From assembly GCA_030544235.1 (NCBI GenBank), contig CM060465.1, positions 27,164,988 through 27,228,987 of the forward strand: a stretch of 64,000 bases of DNA. Direction: 5' to 3'. This document shows, piece by piece, positions 23,311 through 34,884 of the stretch (the stretch's first letter is position 1; each line of letters begins with the position of its first letter). This DNA comes from Lepturacanthus savala (lineage: Eukaryota > Chordata > Actinopteri > Scombriformes > Trichiuridae). Both the position numbers and the translations under genes were made by a program. The notes below the pieces were generated by a model, which was not told the DNA's origin, did no database searches, and was given only the letters and a program-made list of their open reading frames with translations.

Positions 23311-24254
23311 TTATTGAAGGGGACATATCGTGATTTTTGTAATATCCTGTTATTTGTTATAAAGGCGGTTATATATGCAAAACATTGAAAGAATGGATGT
23401 AAAAATGCTGCCTGCAAGTCAAAGCTGCTACTTCCTCAAATATTTAGGGCAAACCCACAAATCTATCTATCACAAAGTCTATCTCTTCTGTAATCTTGGT
23501 TGCTGAGGTTGTTCGCATTGTCCAATTGCATATTTCAGATCAGTTTCAGGCTCCAATATGTGCGGATGTATTTGAGAAGTTTTCATTTCAAGTAAAAACC
23601 GAATCAGCCAATCAGAACTGAGTGGGCTCATCGGGTGGGCGGGCCTTAAAGAGACACAAGCCTGTTTTAGATAGAGGCTGAACTGAGGGGCTGCATAAGG
23701 GGCCAGTTAACGATCAGTTTTAAAAAAAAAAATGTATTTATTTTTTTTTACTTTGAATCTTGCAAAAATATTCCAGTAGAGCCCCAGAATTTAGATGTAC
23801 ACCTGGAAAATACCTGATGTGTGAGGCTAATGGAATTTTGTATTTTTATTACAGTCAACACATACAATAAAAAAAGAATTATGTTAACAGTAAAACATCT
23901 CATTGTTAGACTAAGACTTCCCTATTTTGCCTGTGGCTATCAGCTCCAGGCTTATTTGTTTCTACTCAAGAGGTCAATCTTTAAAAACTGCTCACAGATA
24001 TGTAGTTTCTTTTTTCTGCTTCTCCTTTTTTAAACATCAATAATATCCCCAAAACAGCTCACCACTATTGCTCAAACTGGAGAAAATGGTGCATTTTGGG
24101 GGGAATATTTCACAGACTGAACCAAGGGCCAGTATAAGATGAATAAGTTTTTTTTTTTAATCTTTTTATCAACTGTAAATCATGCAAAGATATTCTGGCA
24201 GAGCCAAAGAATATAAATATAGACATGGAAATGTGCAGAATATGTCCTCTTTAA
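23311..24254. mobile_element. MITE-like repeat with GGGGACATAT termini and internal duplication
   Basis: The left end has GAAGGGGACATATCGTG and the right end GCAGAATATGTCCTCTTTAA, inverted repeats of each other. Such termini mark a very abundant fish repeat, which also carries the internal CCAATCAGAACTGAGTGGGC and GGGCGGGCCTTAAAGAGACA blocks seen here at 23608-23657. A ~120-bp segment (23699-23818) recurs at 24127-24246, so the right half is duplicated or a second copy is nested. Confidence 0.6.
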
Positions 24255-25219
24255 TCAGTAGGCCACCAGACGCCCACTAAGAATCTTTTTTTAACGTCAC
24301 ATTTTAAAATTTCTTTCTGTTCACAAAATCCGAGCCTGTCATATGCAGTATGATTTAGATGGGTTCTGGCAAATAAAGTTTGATTAAGGTAAACAATCTT
24401 AGTTTTATCTCCTGATTTTGGTTCAATGTTAGTCCTTTAACTGATCTCATACTAGACAAAGTGTTTTTATCTTAGCTGAGCTTTTTGTAAGCATTAGACT
24501 GCTTCTCATCTAATTTTAAACAGATTGTAAATGAATTTATAAATTAATTCTGTGATATATACATATATATATATATATATATATGATTGGCTGCAGGCTG
24601 CAGGAGGAGAGTGTTTTACTGATCAGCAGCTGCTGATTAGTATGATTCCACAGATGGATGCGCTTTAAATGGACTTCACATTGAAACAGTCATGACTTCA
24701 AATGTTATACATAGACAGGTAAACATTTCCTCCAGATATGGTCAGGGATCTTAAACTGTGTGACAGATTTTGAACTTCTGTTTACCACATGAGAGTTAGA
24801 TGCGTTTACAGTCCACAACCTTGACATCTTACCTTCTGCCTCGTTACACACGAGGACACACAACCTCCTGCATTACCACCAGACGTAAATTGGGAGGTAC
24901 AGAGTCGTCAAATATGAGCGCCCATGTGTCTCCGGGATACTGGACTGCTATTTTCAGCTGTGGATTAATATACCTTTAGTGCTCTGTTGAGTATTCTGGG
25001 TTGCAGGTTGGTGTGTTGGTGTGTGTGTGTGGGGGGGGATTGAGTTGGTGTGTGTATGTTCATGGTAAAGGAGGAACATGTCAAGAAGTGCAGCGTTGTG
25101 GCTCATTGATGTTGAGATTTGAATTTGAATCCCTTTTGAGAACAATGGAGCTCTGTGGCACAGAGGAAGAAGATCTGTCACAGATAATACTTGCTAGTAT
25201 AGAACATAAATCCATTGTT
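24255..25219. other. Shared intron DNA, no gene seen
   Basis: Contains an (AT)n run at 24555-24584, directly followed by ATTGGCTGCAGGCTGCAGG, and a GT-rich patch at 25008-25040. No gene. Confidence 0.4.
24555..24584. repeat. (AT)n microsatellite
   Basis: About 14 AT dinucleotides with one C interruption near the start. Confidence 0.9.
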
Positions 25220-25552
25220 ACCTCTGCCAAGGAGATTATATTGTAGCCAGCATTTGCCTGTCTCTTTATTGATCTGTTTGTTAGAAAAATACCCCAAAAG
25301 ATTGTGGCTGGATTTTCGTCAGAATTTTAGCAAATATTGGGAATAGTATAATGAACAGATGATTACATTTTGGTAATGATCCGGAAGAAATCCTGGATTC
25401 TTGATCACTTTGAATTTTTTGTTTGGTAACATTGCGGTAGATGGACCTTCAAACAGACGCCATCGTTTGGGGCCACCTGGTGGTGATATCTTGCACCAGC
25501 ACAGTATAGGACAACCGTGTCGGGTGGGAGTCACAATAAGCTTTGCACAGGT
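25220..25552 (+). mobile_element. MITE-like dispersed repeat with CTGCCAAGG termini, copy 2
   Basis: Starts ACCTCTGCCAAGG and ends CTTTGCACAGGT. It matches copy 1 (5800-6212) through GGATTTTCGTCAG, GGAATAGTATAATGAACA, AATGATCCGGAAGAAATCCT, GATGGACCTTCAAACAGACG and CGTTTGGGGCCACCTGGTGG. The right terminus has decayed. No ORF. Confidence 0.7.
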
Positions 25553-27539
25553 TTGCGCTCTTTAAATGGTTTTCTGGTTGATTTTGTTTTGTTTTTTATG
25601 GGATTTGACAATAAGAATATATCCGATTTGTCCATCAACTGCTAGTGGTTGAAATGTCTACTTTCCCCTAACTTCAGTAAAGATCAAATATGATACAATA
25701 GCGCTGCAGCAACTTGATATTGATTATTATAATATGATGGTATTTTAACAAGTGGACATCAGACACTGAACTGAAAATAGATCAATAGGTTTGGTTGCTT
25801 GCAGCCATTTTTCAAGCAAAGTTTCATTGGTGTCATCTTTCAGGAAACCGTTGTAGGTAACATGGAGGTTCTGAATGAATTAAGTCAACTGTGCTTTACA
25901 TTTTAAAGGGGAACTTGGTGTTCAGAAAACAAAATGGGAATTGGAGGTCTGACTCATTTTTTTTTCCTCTTTATGAATACACAGTGAATCCTTACTCTCA
26001 AAAGCAGTTTTAAGACACCTCCACACTGTGCAACAACTGTAGGTTAATTGCATGTAATGTTGTGCCTATGATAAGATATTGTGAGGAGGAGGAGGTGGAG
26101 GAGAACTACCTGTGTCAGAGAAAACAATATCAATTTGAGGCTGTCAGGTTGCATGATGAATGTGAAGTGAATCATCGCGCTATGATGGAAATAGAACAAA
26201 GTAAATGAAAGCTGTTATCAGCTCGTCATCCATCTTATAATTGCAGTTTTAACCTTAAAGTTTTTCAACCATTCATGTCATTTCATGAATTTTTCAGCAG
26301 CACCCGCAATATAAGAATTTGGTCTTACATTTCAGACAGTATCAGTTTATTGTTTGGTGAAGATCCTCCAGACAGCACAAGGTCACACAGAGTGAAGGCA
26401 TCTTAAATGTCCAACCAGTAGTTTGGGAAAAACCCGAGCACCACAGTCTCTCACCCTCAAAGTCAATTGATAATGAATTCCAAGGTTTGGCTCTTTGGAA
26501 TCATACACCAGAACCGCAAAGCAAAATCGATTAGTATTGATTAGTTCTGGGCAAGCTGTTGAGTTTGATCCAATTTATAAAGACCAAAAGTTGTATTCAG
26601 ATCTATAAAATAAAGGTCACAATCGGACTAGTTAAAAACAAAAAGAATTACAAGTATGAATATTAAGTTTTGGTAGAGGTGGTGCACACTGCAGAGAGAG
26701 TAGAAGATAGATTTATTTAGCCTAAATCAAATTGTGAAGACAATCATAACGAGATGAGGGTGAGCGTACATCATAATTTATGTGACAAATGAGTTTCTAT
26801 CATTATTTATCACAGAATGTGTTTTCCAAGAAATTCTTCGGCGATCATCCATCGAGAGACATATGGAATTTTAATGTTTCACCAATAGAGCGTTTGGATT
26901 TACTTCCACCCTATAACACTCTTTATTATAAATATGACTCAACCGATATTGACATGTCTTCATCTTGATAGTAGGAATTAGTTTTTTTATGTAGGTTTAG
27001 TGTCTCTTTTAGGTCATGTTGTCTGGAGACATAAACTGCAGTTTACGTTCTATTTATAAAAAAAAAATGCACAACCAGAAGACAGTTTATTTGTATGTAT
27101 TGTTTTTTTTTATATATGTATCCATATAACCAGTTTCTTCAAATAAGCTCAGAGGAGCTGGTTGAACTTGTGAACCCTGTTTGATGCTTCAGGCTCCTCT
27201 GCTTTACATTTATGCGAGCGCGAAGCTGATTTTAATATGCAGATTAAACCTGTGCACATAAATAGAGAGAGAGGAAAAACTTATACCAGTGAAAAACATA
27301 ATAAAAAAAAAACAGAAAGTTTGCTTATGAAGGCCAGCGAGGCTCCACCAGGGTTCAGCTCCCAATAGATAAACAGAACTACTATATAGAGAAGTTTTAA
27401 TCACAATGCTATTTTTCAAGATTGCTACTTCAAAATTGTTCTACAGCTGCGTAAATTGAACTAATATCTTGGTGGAAAAACAAGTCTGTGCTCAAGCCTG
27501 TAACCTCATATTTGAAGGAGGGACATCGTCATAAAATAC
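25553..27539. other. Shared intron DNA, no gene seen
   Basis: No exon or repeat family recognised; 26083-26104 is a short GGA-rich run. Confidence 0.4.
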
Positions 27540-27975
27540 AGACAGTGGCCAACTTACGAACACAATAGGTTCCGAGAAGCTGTTTGTAAGTTATTGTATG
27601 TTAAATTTCAATCTGACATTTCTTATCACTACCACTATCACCACTTGCCTTACACCTTTTGCCACTAGCACTAGGATTTGCTTTACCCTGATAAATTAGC
27701 CTAACCTGTACGGAAACGGTGATGTGCCTAGATGTTCACGGAGACCCGTGCAAGAATGAACTGGGTGAGATGAAGGAGTGTTGGAGATGACGTATGGAGC
27801 GGTGCTGCTCAGCGTGGGTTGCAGCAGAAATGGGAACTAGTTGGATGTGGTGCACGGTTCATAATACAAACTTCTGAATGCAATACAGCATTTTACACAC
27901 ATTTATAGACATCAGTCAGTGGTTGTCGTATCTATGAATGTTCGTAAGTCTGATGTTGTATCGTGGGGAACCGCT
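27540..27975. repeat. Possible dispersed repeat bounded by ACTTACGAAC
   Basis: ACTTACGAAC followed by AGGTTCC near the left edge recurs inverted near the right edge as GTTCGTAAGT... GGGAACC, at about 27932-27973. This suggests terminal inverted repeats around a ~430-bp non-coding element. Assignment is tentative. Confidence 0.35.
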
Positions 27976-29510
27976 TTTAAGTTGTTTCAATGAGTTTGTG
28001 CTCATTTAAAAAAAAAAACTAAAAAACTCTATACAGCTCTCATACAGGTAGTTTATATCTAGCAAAAATGGCCTACTGCCATTATTTAATTAGACATTTC
28101 ATTGGACTAATCCTCCTGCTATTGTCAATTAAATAAAAATAATGGGCTGTTTTGCTCTTGCAATATAATCAGAGCGAATGTGCCGCGAGCCCCCTGAGAA
28201 ATAAACGTTGATGAAAATGAAAGATGAACATTGACGTATTACTTGTGGAGCCCTGGAGGAGAAGGCTGCGTCTTTAAAGACTTCACAGCCCACGTTCAGT
28301 CTCTCACTCAGTCTGACGCTGCTGCATGTTGACGTGAGGAAAACGGAGCACTTACTTGGTGTCGGGGGGCTTTCGACCATTCTTAGTTGACTCCCTGTTT
28401 AGCCAGGGATGGAAACGTGCCAAATTGGTATCTGAGCACTTAAAGATGCCTTAGCGCGCTGCTGTTAATTACGAGTGAGGCTTAAATACAGCAAAAAAGC
28501 AGAGAGTGAAGGGAGGCAGACGGAGGTTCTGGTAAATTAGGCTCACAGCGGCTGGATAGGTCTTTCCTCCCTGCAGATCACCCTGCAGCCGATCCCGTGA
28601 CCTGCACATCCGTCCACATATAAGCACGGTGCTCTCTCCTGACTCATGTTCCCGGATTACGCTCCGGCATACGCCACCTGTCCACTCTAGCTCTGACGAG
28701 AGCTGAGGGCGCCTAACCTAACAAGGCTAGGACACTTTCACCTCGTTAGTGCTCTGGAAGCATCCCGGTGGCTCAGTGTCCCGATGGGGCATGTAGCGTT
28801 TTAACACCGAAACCTTTACTGCTTCTCCTCACTTTGACCTGCTTGCTAAAGATGAAAAACGCACCCCCCTCCCCCCCTTTAATAAAATCAAGTAAAATCA
28901 ACCTCCTGCTTCATCCGGTCCTGTTGCACATTCTCTGACTTCGGGGGATGAACCTGTGGAGTGACACCGACACAGACTCTGACTCTGCAGACAGAATTTC
29001 CTCTCTTAGAAGCAAAAAAAAAAAAAAAGAAGAAAACCTGCATAGGGAAAAAGACTGGAGATGCAAAACAAAATGAGGATTGTCAGCGAGGAGCCTCAGC
29101 GTCCCCACACGCATTTAAAACCTGCGACAAACATCCCCAGCCCTGTTTTCTTATTCCCCTCAGCTGTCAGAACCACAGGCTGAGCTGCCACAGAGCTCAA
29201 GGACTACCGCAGTCCTCACAACACACACACACAGGCACACAAGACATATAGCGATGAAACACTCACCAGTGGATGGTAGCGGAATGCATCACGTCCCTTG
29301 CAGCAGCAGATATTCAGCAGGTATTCCTGGCATGGCTGCAGCAGCACGGAGCATGAGTGTGTGTGTGTGAGTGTGAGTGTGTGTTTTTATTTAAGGCATG
29401 CAGCGCTGTATGTTAACATCCAGCAGAATCAGCAGCAGCAGCTATTTTCCTGTTTTCCTTGAGTATCTTCAAGAACAAATGTCTTCTCTCTTTTCCTCTC
29501 AACAGTGACA
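27976..29510. other. Shared intron DNA, no gene; GC-richer block 28140-28860
   Basis: 28140-28860 is GC-richer and even in composition and could hold conserved non-coding DNA or an LRRN3 5' exon on the - strand; no splice donor stands out. Short CA and GT runs occur at 29219-29233 and 29356-29383. Confidence 0.3.
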
Positions 29511-29517
29511 GAGAGAT

Positions 29518-29652
29518 CTAGAGAGGGGGGGGCGAGAGAGGCTGAGAGAGGAAGAGAGAGAGAGAGACAGAGAGAGAGAGAGCGAAAGACTAAGAGCAAA
29601 CAGGGAGAGAGAGAGAAAGAGGGAATTTAAAAGGAGAGAGGGGGGAGAGACA
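29518..29652. repeat. (GA)n-rich low-complexity tract
   Basis: Almost pure purine on the + strand, dominated by GAGAGA with G runs. Ser/Leu-rich frames on the opposite strand are artefacts. Confidence 0.85.
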
Positions 29653-29733
29653 CCGAAAGTGAATGATAGGTTGTGTTTGTCGTTTCTCCATCCTTCCTCT
29701 GCTGTTAGAGAGGAGATCATCCATCACTCTATT

Positions 29734-29762
29734 ACACACACACACACATACACATACACACA
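29734..29762. repeat. (CA)n microsatellite
   Basis: Imperfect CA/CATA dinucleotide run. Confidence 0.85.
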
Positions 29763-29885
29763 GAGACTTATACACACATTGATACATTTCAGCTCCCCAG
29801 AGACTGACCAATGAGTGTTCAGCTCCGCCGGTGACAATGAATCCAATTGGCTTAGCAAGCTGTCAGTCAGTCGCGATCCCCTGTA

Positions 29886-30582
29886 TCCCCACGGCAACGG
29901 AAAAGAGGAGGTGGAGGAGGTGGAGGGGGAGAGCAAGGAGAAATAAGTGGAGGAGAATAAGGAGGTAGATGAAGAATAAAAAAGGTGGAGCAGGACAAAA
30001 GATGAAGGTGGAAGTAATGAAGAGAGAGGAGGAAGGTGAGGGAGAAAAAGTAGGCGGAGAAGGAACAGGTAGAATAAAAGAAGAAGTAGGAGGAAGAAGA
30101 GCAATGAAAGGAGAATAAAGGATAGGATTTTATCTCAGAATAAAAGAAGAAAAGGAAAGAAGAGATGTACAAGGTGGAGGAAACGTCAGAAATAGGAGGA
30201 AAGGGTAGAAAAGGAAGAGTAGGAGAAATAGGTGGAAGAAAGATGAGTAAGAGGAATGAATAGAGAGGACTAAAGGATGAGTAGGACAAAAGGAGACAAA
30301 AGAGCAGGAAGTGAGAAGGAAACAGATGAGGTGAAGAAAGAAGAAGAAAAAGGGATGGGATAAGCAGGACAAACAGAAAAAGAGATGAGGAGGAACATGA
30401 GGAAGGACTAGAGGAGTCTGAGAATTTGGTAGGAAGATGAGGATTAGAAAGATGAATGAAAGCAGGATATTGGATAAGAAGGACGCAACAAAGAAGGACG
30501 CAAAGAAGATGAAAGAGAGAAGTACATAGAAGAGAAACAGGTAGAAGAAGAAGTAGGAGAAAGAAAAACACCAAAAAACACT
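29886..30582. repeat. ~700-bp polypurine (GGA/GAA/AAG) tract
   Basis: The + strand is overwhelmingly A and G with only scattered pyrimidines; a short break at about 30126-30137 interrupts it. It is an irregular mix of GGAGGT, GAAGAA, AGGAGG and GGATGA units, not a simple tandem array. The Phe/Ser/Leu-rich 126-, 164- and 235-codon frames on the - strand are products of composition, not genes. It ends about 480 bp before the IMMP2L exon at 31059. Confidence 0.85.
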
Positions 30583-30620
30583 GAAAACCACATCAACAGA
30601 TTTTAGGTTTTTCTGTTTAA

Positions 30621-30874
30621 ACATCGATTAGTCAATTAATTGATTAGTTGCCAATAATCGATTAATCTTTTTCAGAAGAAAAAGTCAAAATTCACTGATT
30701 CCAGCTTCTCTTCCAGTTTCTTTAGTCCTCTGTGACTGTAAACGAAATATCTGCCTCTTCTTTGAAGACATTTGAAGACGTGACCTTGGCCAACATTTGT
30801 CACCACTTGCATTAATTGAGGAAAACAATCAACAGATTATTCGATAATAGAAATAATCATTAGTTGAAGCCCTG
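30621..30874 (+). mobile_element. Dispersed fish repeat with CGATTAGT / CATTAGTTG termini, copy 1
   Basis: The left end has ATCGATTAGTCAATTAATTG and the right end AATAATCATTAGTTGAAGCC. The family is characterised by repeated ATCGATTA-type motifs at both ends and TTTGAAGACGTGACCTTGG inside. Related copies lie at 37385-37493 and 57068-57401. Its class is uncertain, perhaps a hAT-like MITE. Confidence 0.55.
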
Positions 30875-31058
30875 AACAGCATATATGATAACATCAGGAG
30901 GGAGAAGAGAGGGGATGAGTGAAGATCAACCGCAGCTGAATGTGAATGCAGCAGCTATCCGTTACCCCAGCTTCCTCCATCACGCTTGTATGATTTTTAT
31001 TTGGTTGTGTTTGGGTTTTATGCTTATTGCCTTTATATCTGTTTATTGTTTCCCCCAG

Positions 31059-31124
31059 GTCACCCAAGAATCCCCAGCAGAAGATCATCAAGCGGGTCAT
31101 TGGCCTGGAGGGAGACTTCATCAG
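31059..31124 (+). CDS. immp2l: IMMP2L coding exon with catalytic lysine box (partial gene)
   Basis: Internal exon of the mitochondrial inner membrane protease subunit 2, an S26-family serine/lysine peptidase that removes sorting signals on the intermembrane-space side. It reads SPKNPQQKIIKRVIGLEGDFI followed by a split Arg codon. The KRVIGLEGD segment is signal-peptidase box D; the lysine of IIKR (codon 31090-31092) is the expected catalytic general base. The acceptor is GTTTCCCCCAG ending at 31058 and the donor GTAGGA starts at 31125. The first base completes a split codon, so both flanking introns are phase 2. The match to the human exon is near-identical. The preceding exons, with the catalytic Ser and membrane anchor, were not found in the window. 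Confidence 0.95.
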
Positions 31125-31475
31125 GTAGGAAACACCCCCCCCCCTCCGCCCGCGGTGACAAATCACCGACTCATCACCTCTCACTAACACTGATAAAGGG
31201 AAGGAATATGCTTAATAACTCAGCTCTGATGCTATAAAGGCATCCCGAGGTTAATGTGAAACAGCAGCCTGTTAGCTGTCTCCCATCTAATCACATTGCA
31301 GTCAAGAGGTTCGCTCCATCACGCTGATTTCTAATCAGATTAACTGGCATCACCTTGTGGCAAAAATAAATCACTGTTCGGCTCCTGCACAGATTTAACC
31401 GCCCGCTAGGGGTTCGAAAAATGCAGGATTTAGTTGCTATATTCTTCACTGTGGCTAACCAATGGGAGGTTCCTA

Positions 31476-31703
31476 TACAATACTGTTTAAAAGTTTGGGG
31501 TCACCCAGACAATTTTTTGTTTTCCATGAAATGTCACACAGACATTTGCAGCTGGAATAGTCATTTACCACATTAGCAATGTATAGAGTGTATTTCTGAT
31601 TAGTTTTTAAGTTATCTTCATTATAAAAAAAAAAAAAAAACAGTGCTTTTCTTTCAAAAATAAGGACATTTCTTAGTAACCCCAAACTTTTGATCGGTTG
31701 TGT
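31476..31703. mobile_element. MITE with AAAGTTTGGGGT terminal inverted repeats, short copy
   Basis: The left end ACTGTTTAAAAGTTTGGGGT is mirrored at the right by AACCCCAAACTTTTGATCGG. The interior has TTAGCAATGTATAGAGTGTA and a poly(A) stretch. It is an internally deleted relative of the element at 41067-41456. Confidence 0.8.
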
Positions 31704-32349
31704 CCACAGTAGGATGTAGTAGTAAGTTCTTCTTCTATGTATTTGGCTGTGCACATATAAAAGCATAATTCACTCCTCTACACAAATAGATGAGTAAAAC
31801 TCCTCTACCATCAGCTAAATAAAAGCCATATGGGTTTAGAGGACGGGTTCACAGTTTTGTACATTAAAACAACAGGACCCCCTAATTTGCATGCAATCTG
31901 GTACAGAACGGCTCCGGATCCGTCATCTGTCAACCCTCACCCGGATCCCTCTGTGCTACAAAGCACTGCAGCTCTGCCCGGCTGCGGTTTGCAGCAGAAT
32001 CGACGAGAATTCACAAATTTCACATATAATCGCGTGATATACAGTAGCGAATGTTTGTATATATAACCACATCCATTCAGGGGAGGAGTATTAAAACCTG
32101 TTGAACTGCATTTTCTGTGATTCAAGCATGAACGGCCTGCTTAATTTAAACCGAAATCTCCTTATCCATGGTGAAGCAGGGTGAAATGATACCTGAAGCC
32201 ATGATTTCAGGCCTGGCTCCGCCCATTATGACATTTTCGTGGTATTTGAAACTATGGTGTATTTTATGTTTGTGTTCAACTTCCTGTCCCACATGATCTA
32301 CTTTGTGCTGAATTGTTGCATTGATTATAACGGAAACAGATTGTCCCCG

Positions 32350-32380
32350 CGAGTCTTGTAGAAGTCATCTACAAGACTCG
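32350..32380. repeat. Perfect 13-bp hairpin
   Basis: CGAGTCTTGTAGA (32350-32362), loop AGTCA, then its exact reverse complement (32368-32380). It lies in the IMMP2L intron, with no following T run. Confidence 0.85.
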
Positions 32381-32699
32381 TGACCCATTAATGAAGGTGG
32401 TTCCTCTGCATGGCCGAATTTGAAATGGCCAATCTCTGCTGGCACCACATGTCCTGTTTGCCAGGAGACTGAACAAATTGCAGAAATGAATTTTGGTGCA
32501 GAACACCATGAAAGCAGCATTTCATGCTACTGAAAGGTCTGTGGCAGTTCAACTCACACTGTAACTCAGCTTTTAAGTCGATATGTTATAGTTATAGTTG
32601 ATATGTTAGCACATCCTTATTTGCACATCCACAAGTTCCAGAGCAACATTATCATGTATTTGGAGTTGTGTTCGGGTTCACCTGATGGACATAAGTCCA

Positions 32700-32900
32700 A
32701 TACTCACTCTCTTTTGGTTCTGATTCTGCTCTTCACCAGCTCCTGAGGGAAGTATCTCTTTAGCTGCTAAATACTCAGCTAGTCTAGCGCTAACTGTGAG
32801 TGTTTGATGTTTGCTGCTAAGCAGGTAGCATTCAATAGCTTTTTAGAGCTTTAATACGCACTGACAGCTCAGAGAGTGGCGTTATAGAACATATTGAGAG
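32700..32900 (-). mobile_element. Dispersed fish repeat, copy 2 (inverted relative of 18880-19335)
   Basis: CTCCTGAGGGAAGTATCTCTTTAGCTGCTAAATACTC is the reverse complement of the core at about 19199-19245, with small differences. The remainder is diverged. Confidence 0.45.
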
Positions 32901-34429
32901 CAATTATAGCCTAAAAGGCAGTAGATCAAAATGAGAGATTCAATTTGCTCCATATTCTCTGCAGATGGAAAACGACTGCCGCTAAAGACTGGGACCAGCT
33001 GATAGTATGACTCTATGTTTAATTAACTATCTCTAAAAAGTGGATTCATTGTTTATGTTACACAAAATAAAATACCACCTTGTTCTTTAAAGTATTGTCT
33101 TAATCTCGTATTTTATGTTTTATTAAAGGTGAAGCACCATGAAACACAGCAGGATCTTTGAGACATCTCTGTAGCAGATATCAAAGTATTTTAACTTTCA
33201 AGCTAAAGGTTAGTTTGCAGCTCGAAGGGTGTTATTCTTAGTGTGAGCACAAGATAACAGGGACAGTGCATGCAGGAGTGCATGTAAGTGTGTGTGCGTG
33301 TGCCCACCTCCTGGATTTCCTTCAGGAGGAGGTGGGTATTGTTCTCAGCCTTGTCCTGGGTTCTCGTGAGGAAATGAGCTCTATATGACTGATGACTGAA
33401 AGGATGATAGTAGTGTTCCTTGTATTACATTTATGTAATAATAACTGTTGTTGCTGGCATTTTCCAAAATATATTTCTGTACATTTTAGTTACTTGTTTA
33501 GGTCGAGGTCAATGTTGAGCCTCTGAAATGTGCAGCGTTCCATACCACTCAATACCACTCATATATTTATAAGAGTGACTCATCAACCAAACATGTAGGA
33601 ACAAAGTACACTGAGCTGTAAAAGTCAGAACAGATTCTGACCTTTTCTAGGGTGATGTAATTCTCTCTCTAACTGCACCGATGTAAAAAGAACATGTTGT
33701 TTCTCCTTTTCTTTTTGTAAACAGCTCTTTTACCACATGAAGACACCCGTTATAGTTTTAGACATTTTGCACATTTCATCACAAAGCCTGAAAAAAGAGG
33801 AAGAATGTAAACCTTCGGTGCAGGCATGAACCAAAACTAGAAAATATAGATAATAGAATAACCAAAAGCTTAAGATAAGCCATTAAACCTGTTAATTTTG
33901 TTCTTGGCAATGCCACTATTACAACAAGCTAATTTAAATTCAGTAGGGGAAGGAAAACATGAACGCTTTAATGTCTACCTTTTAATCCCCTTTATGTTGG
34001 TTTGTTTTATTGGCCGGTTTTCACTCAACACTTCTAAAGGCACTGGGGTATTTTTTAATCACTTATATCAAAGAATGAAAGATAATTCACTGCTTCCTCA
34101 TTAGTCCTGCAAATTAAATAACAACATAACATTTTTTCATCACCTTTGAAATTGACATTGAACATTTTCCAATTTATCCATACTATTACATACATTAAAA
34201 TAATCAAATATTCATATGACAGTTTGCTGATCTGCCACCACTATAGTTAAAGTTTGGTAAATCTGTAATTGTCTGGTCCTGGTCTCTGAAGCTGTCTTTC
34301 TTTTAAAACTTCTTCTGACAATGCAAAAATCTCACCTTTCATAACCTGACCTGTTTTGAATGAAATAATGATAAAACGTTCCCTTAGTTTAAAGGAATTA
34401 ATTCCCTAGAATGTGCTGCACTTTTTAGT

Positions 34430-34545
34430 TTTCAGTGAGCCAACTGTCAATCACAGCTGTCCGTCACACAGCAGTCATCAAATCTACTATAAGGCTTCAA
34501 ATCTTATTAACAGAGCAATAATTTCCAAATTTACCACCCAATTGA
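34430..34545 (+). repeat. Dispersed repeat fragment, copy 1
   Basis: GCCAACTGTCAATCACAGCT and GCAATAATTTCCAAATTTACCACC recur in the same order and orientation at 56555-56635. Possibly the end of a larger family; class unknown. Confidence 0.45.
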
Positions 34546-34707
34546 CTCTGTATTTCTAGAGAGAAGTTGAGGCTTTTTGAATGGGAGTTAGTTGAACCAT
34601 CTAGAGGCTGTCATAGTCACTTTTACTTCAGCGTCAAGATGTGATAGCAAACGTCTCCTTTTATGTTTTCTCTTCTATAGAACTACTGTATATTACCATC
34701 AATACCA

Positions 34708-34744
34708 AGTTGACTTCCAGTAAATGGATAAGTGGAAGTCAACT
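34708..34744. repeat. Perfect 12-bp hairpin
   Basis: AGTTGACTTCCA (34708-34719) and its exact reverse complement (34733-34744) flank a 13-nt loop. Confidence 0.8.
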
Positions 34745-34847
34745 CTCTAACTCCCTAGGAAAATGCATTGAGATTTATAGAAATGAAATTTGCATATATA
34801 CAGTTTAAGAAGTCTGTTTAAATAGTGAGTAAAGCCAAAATCCTTAT

Positions 34848-34851
34848 AATA

Positions 34852-34882
<31 letters not shown>
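34848..34882. repeat. (TTA)n microsatellite
   Basis: About ten TTA trinucleotides. Confidence 0.9.

Positions 34883-34884
<2 letters not shown>

Noticed and set aside
29724..30624. Long - strand open frames of 126, 164 and 235 codons rich in Phe, Ser and Leu
   Set aside because: They overlap in different frames across a polypurine tract that has few stop codons by composition; no domain, no splice signals.
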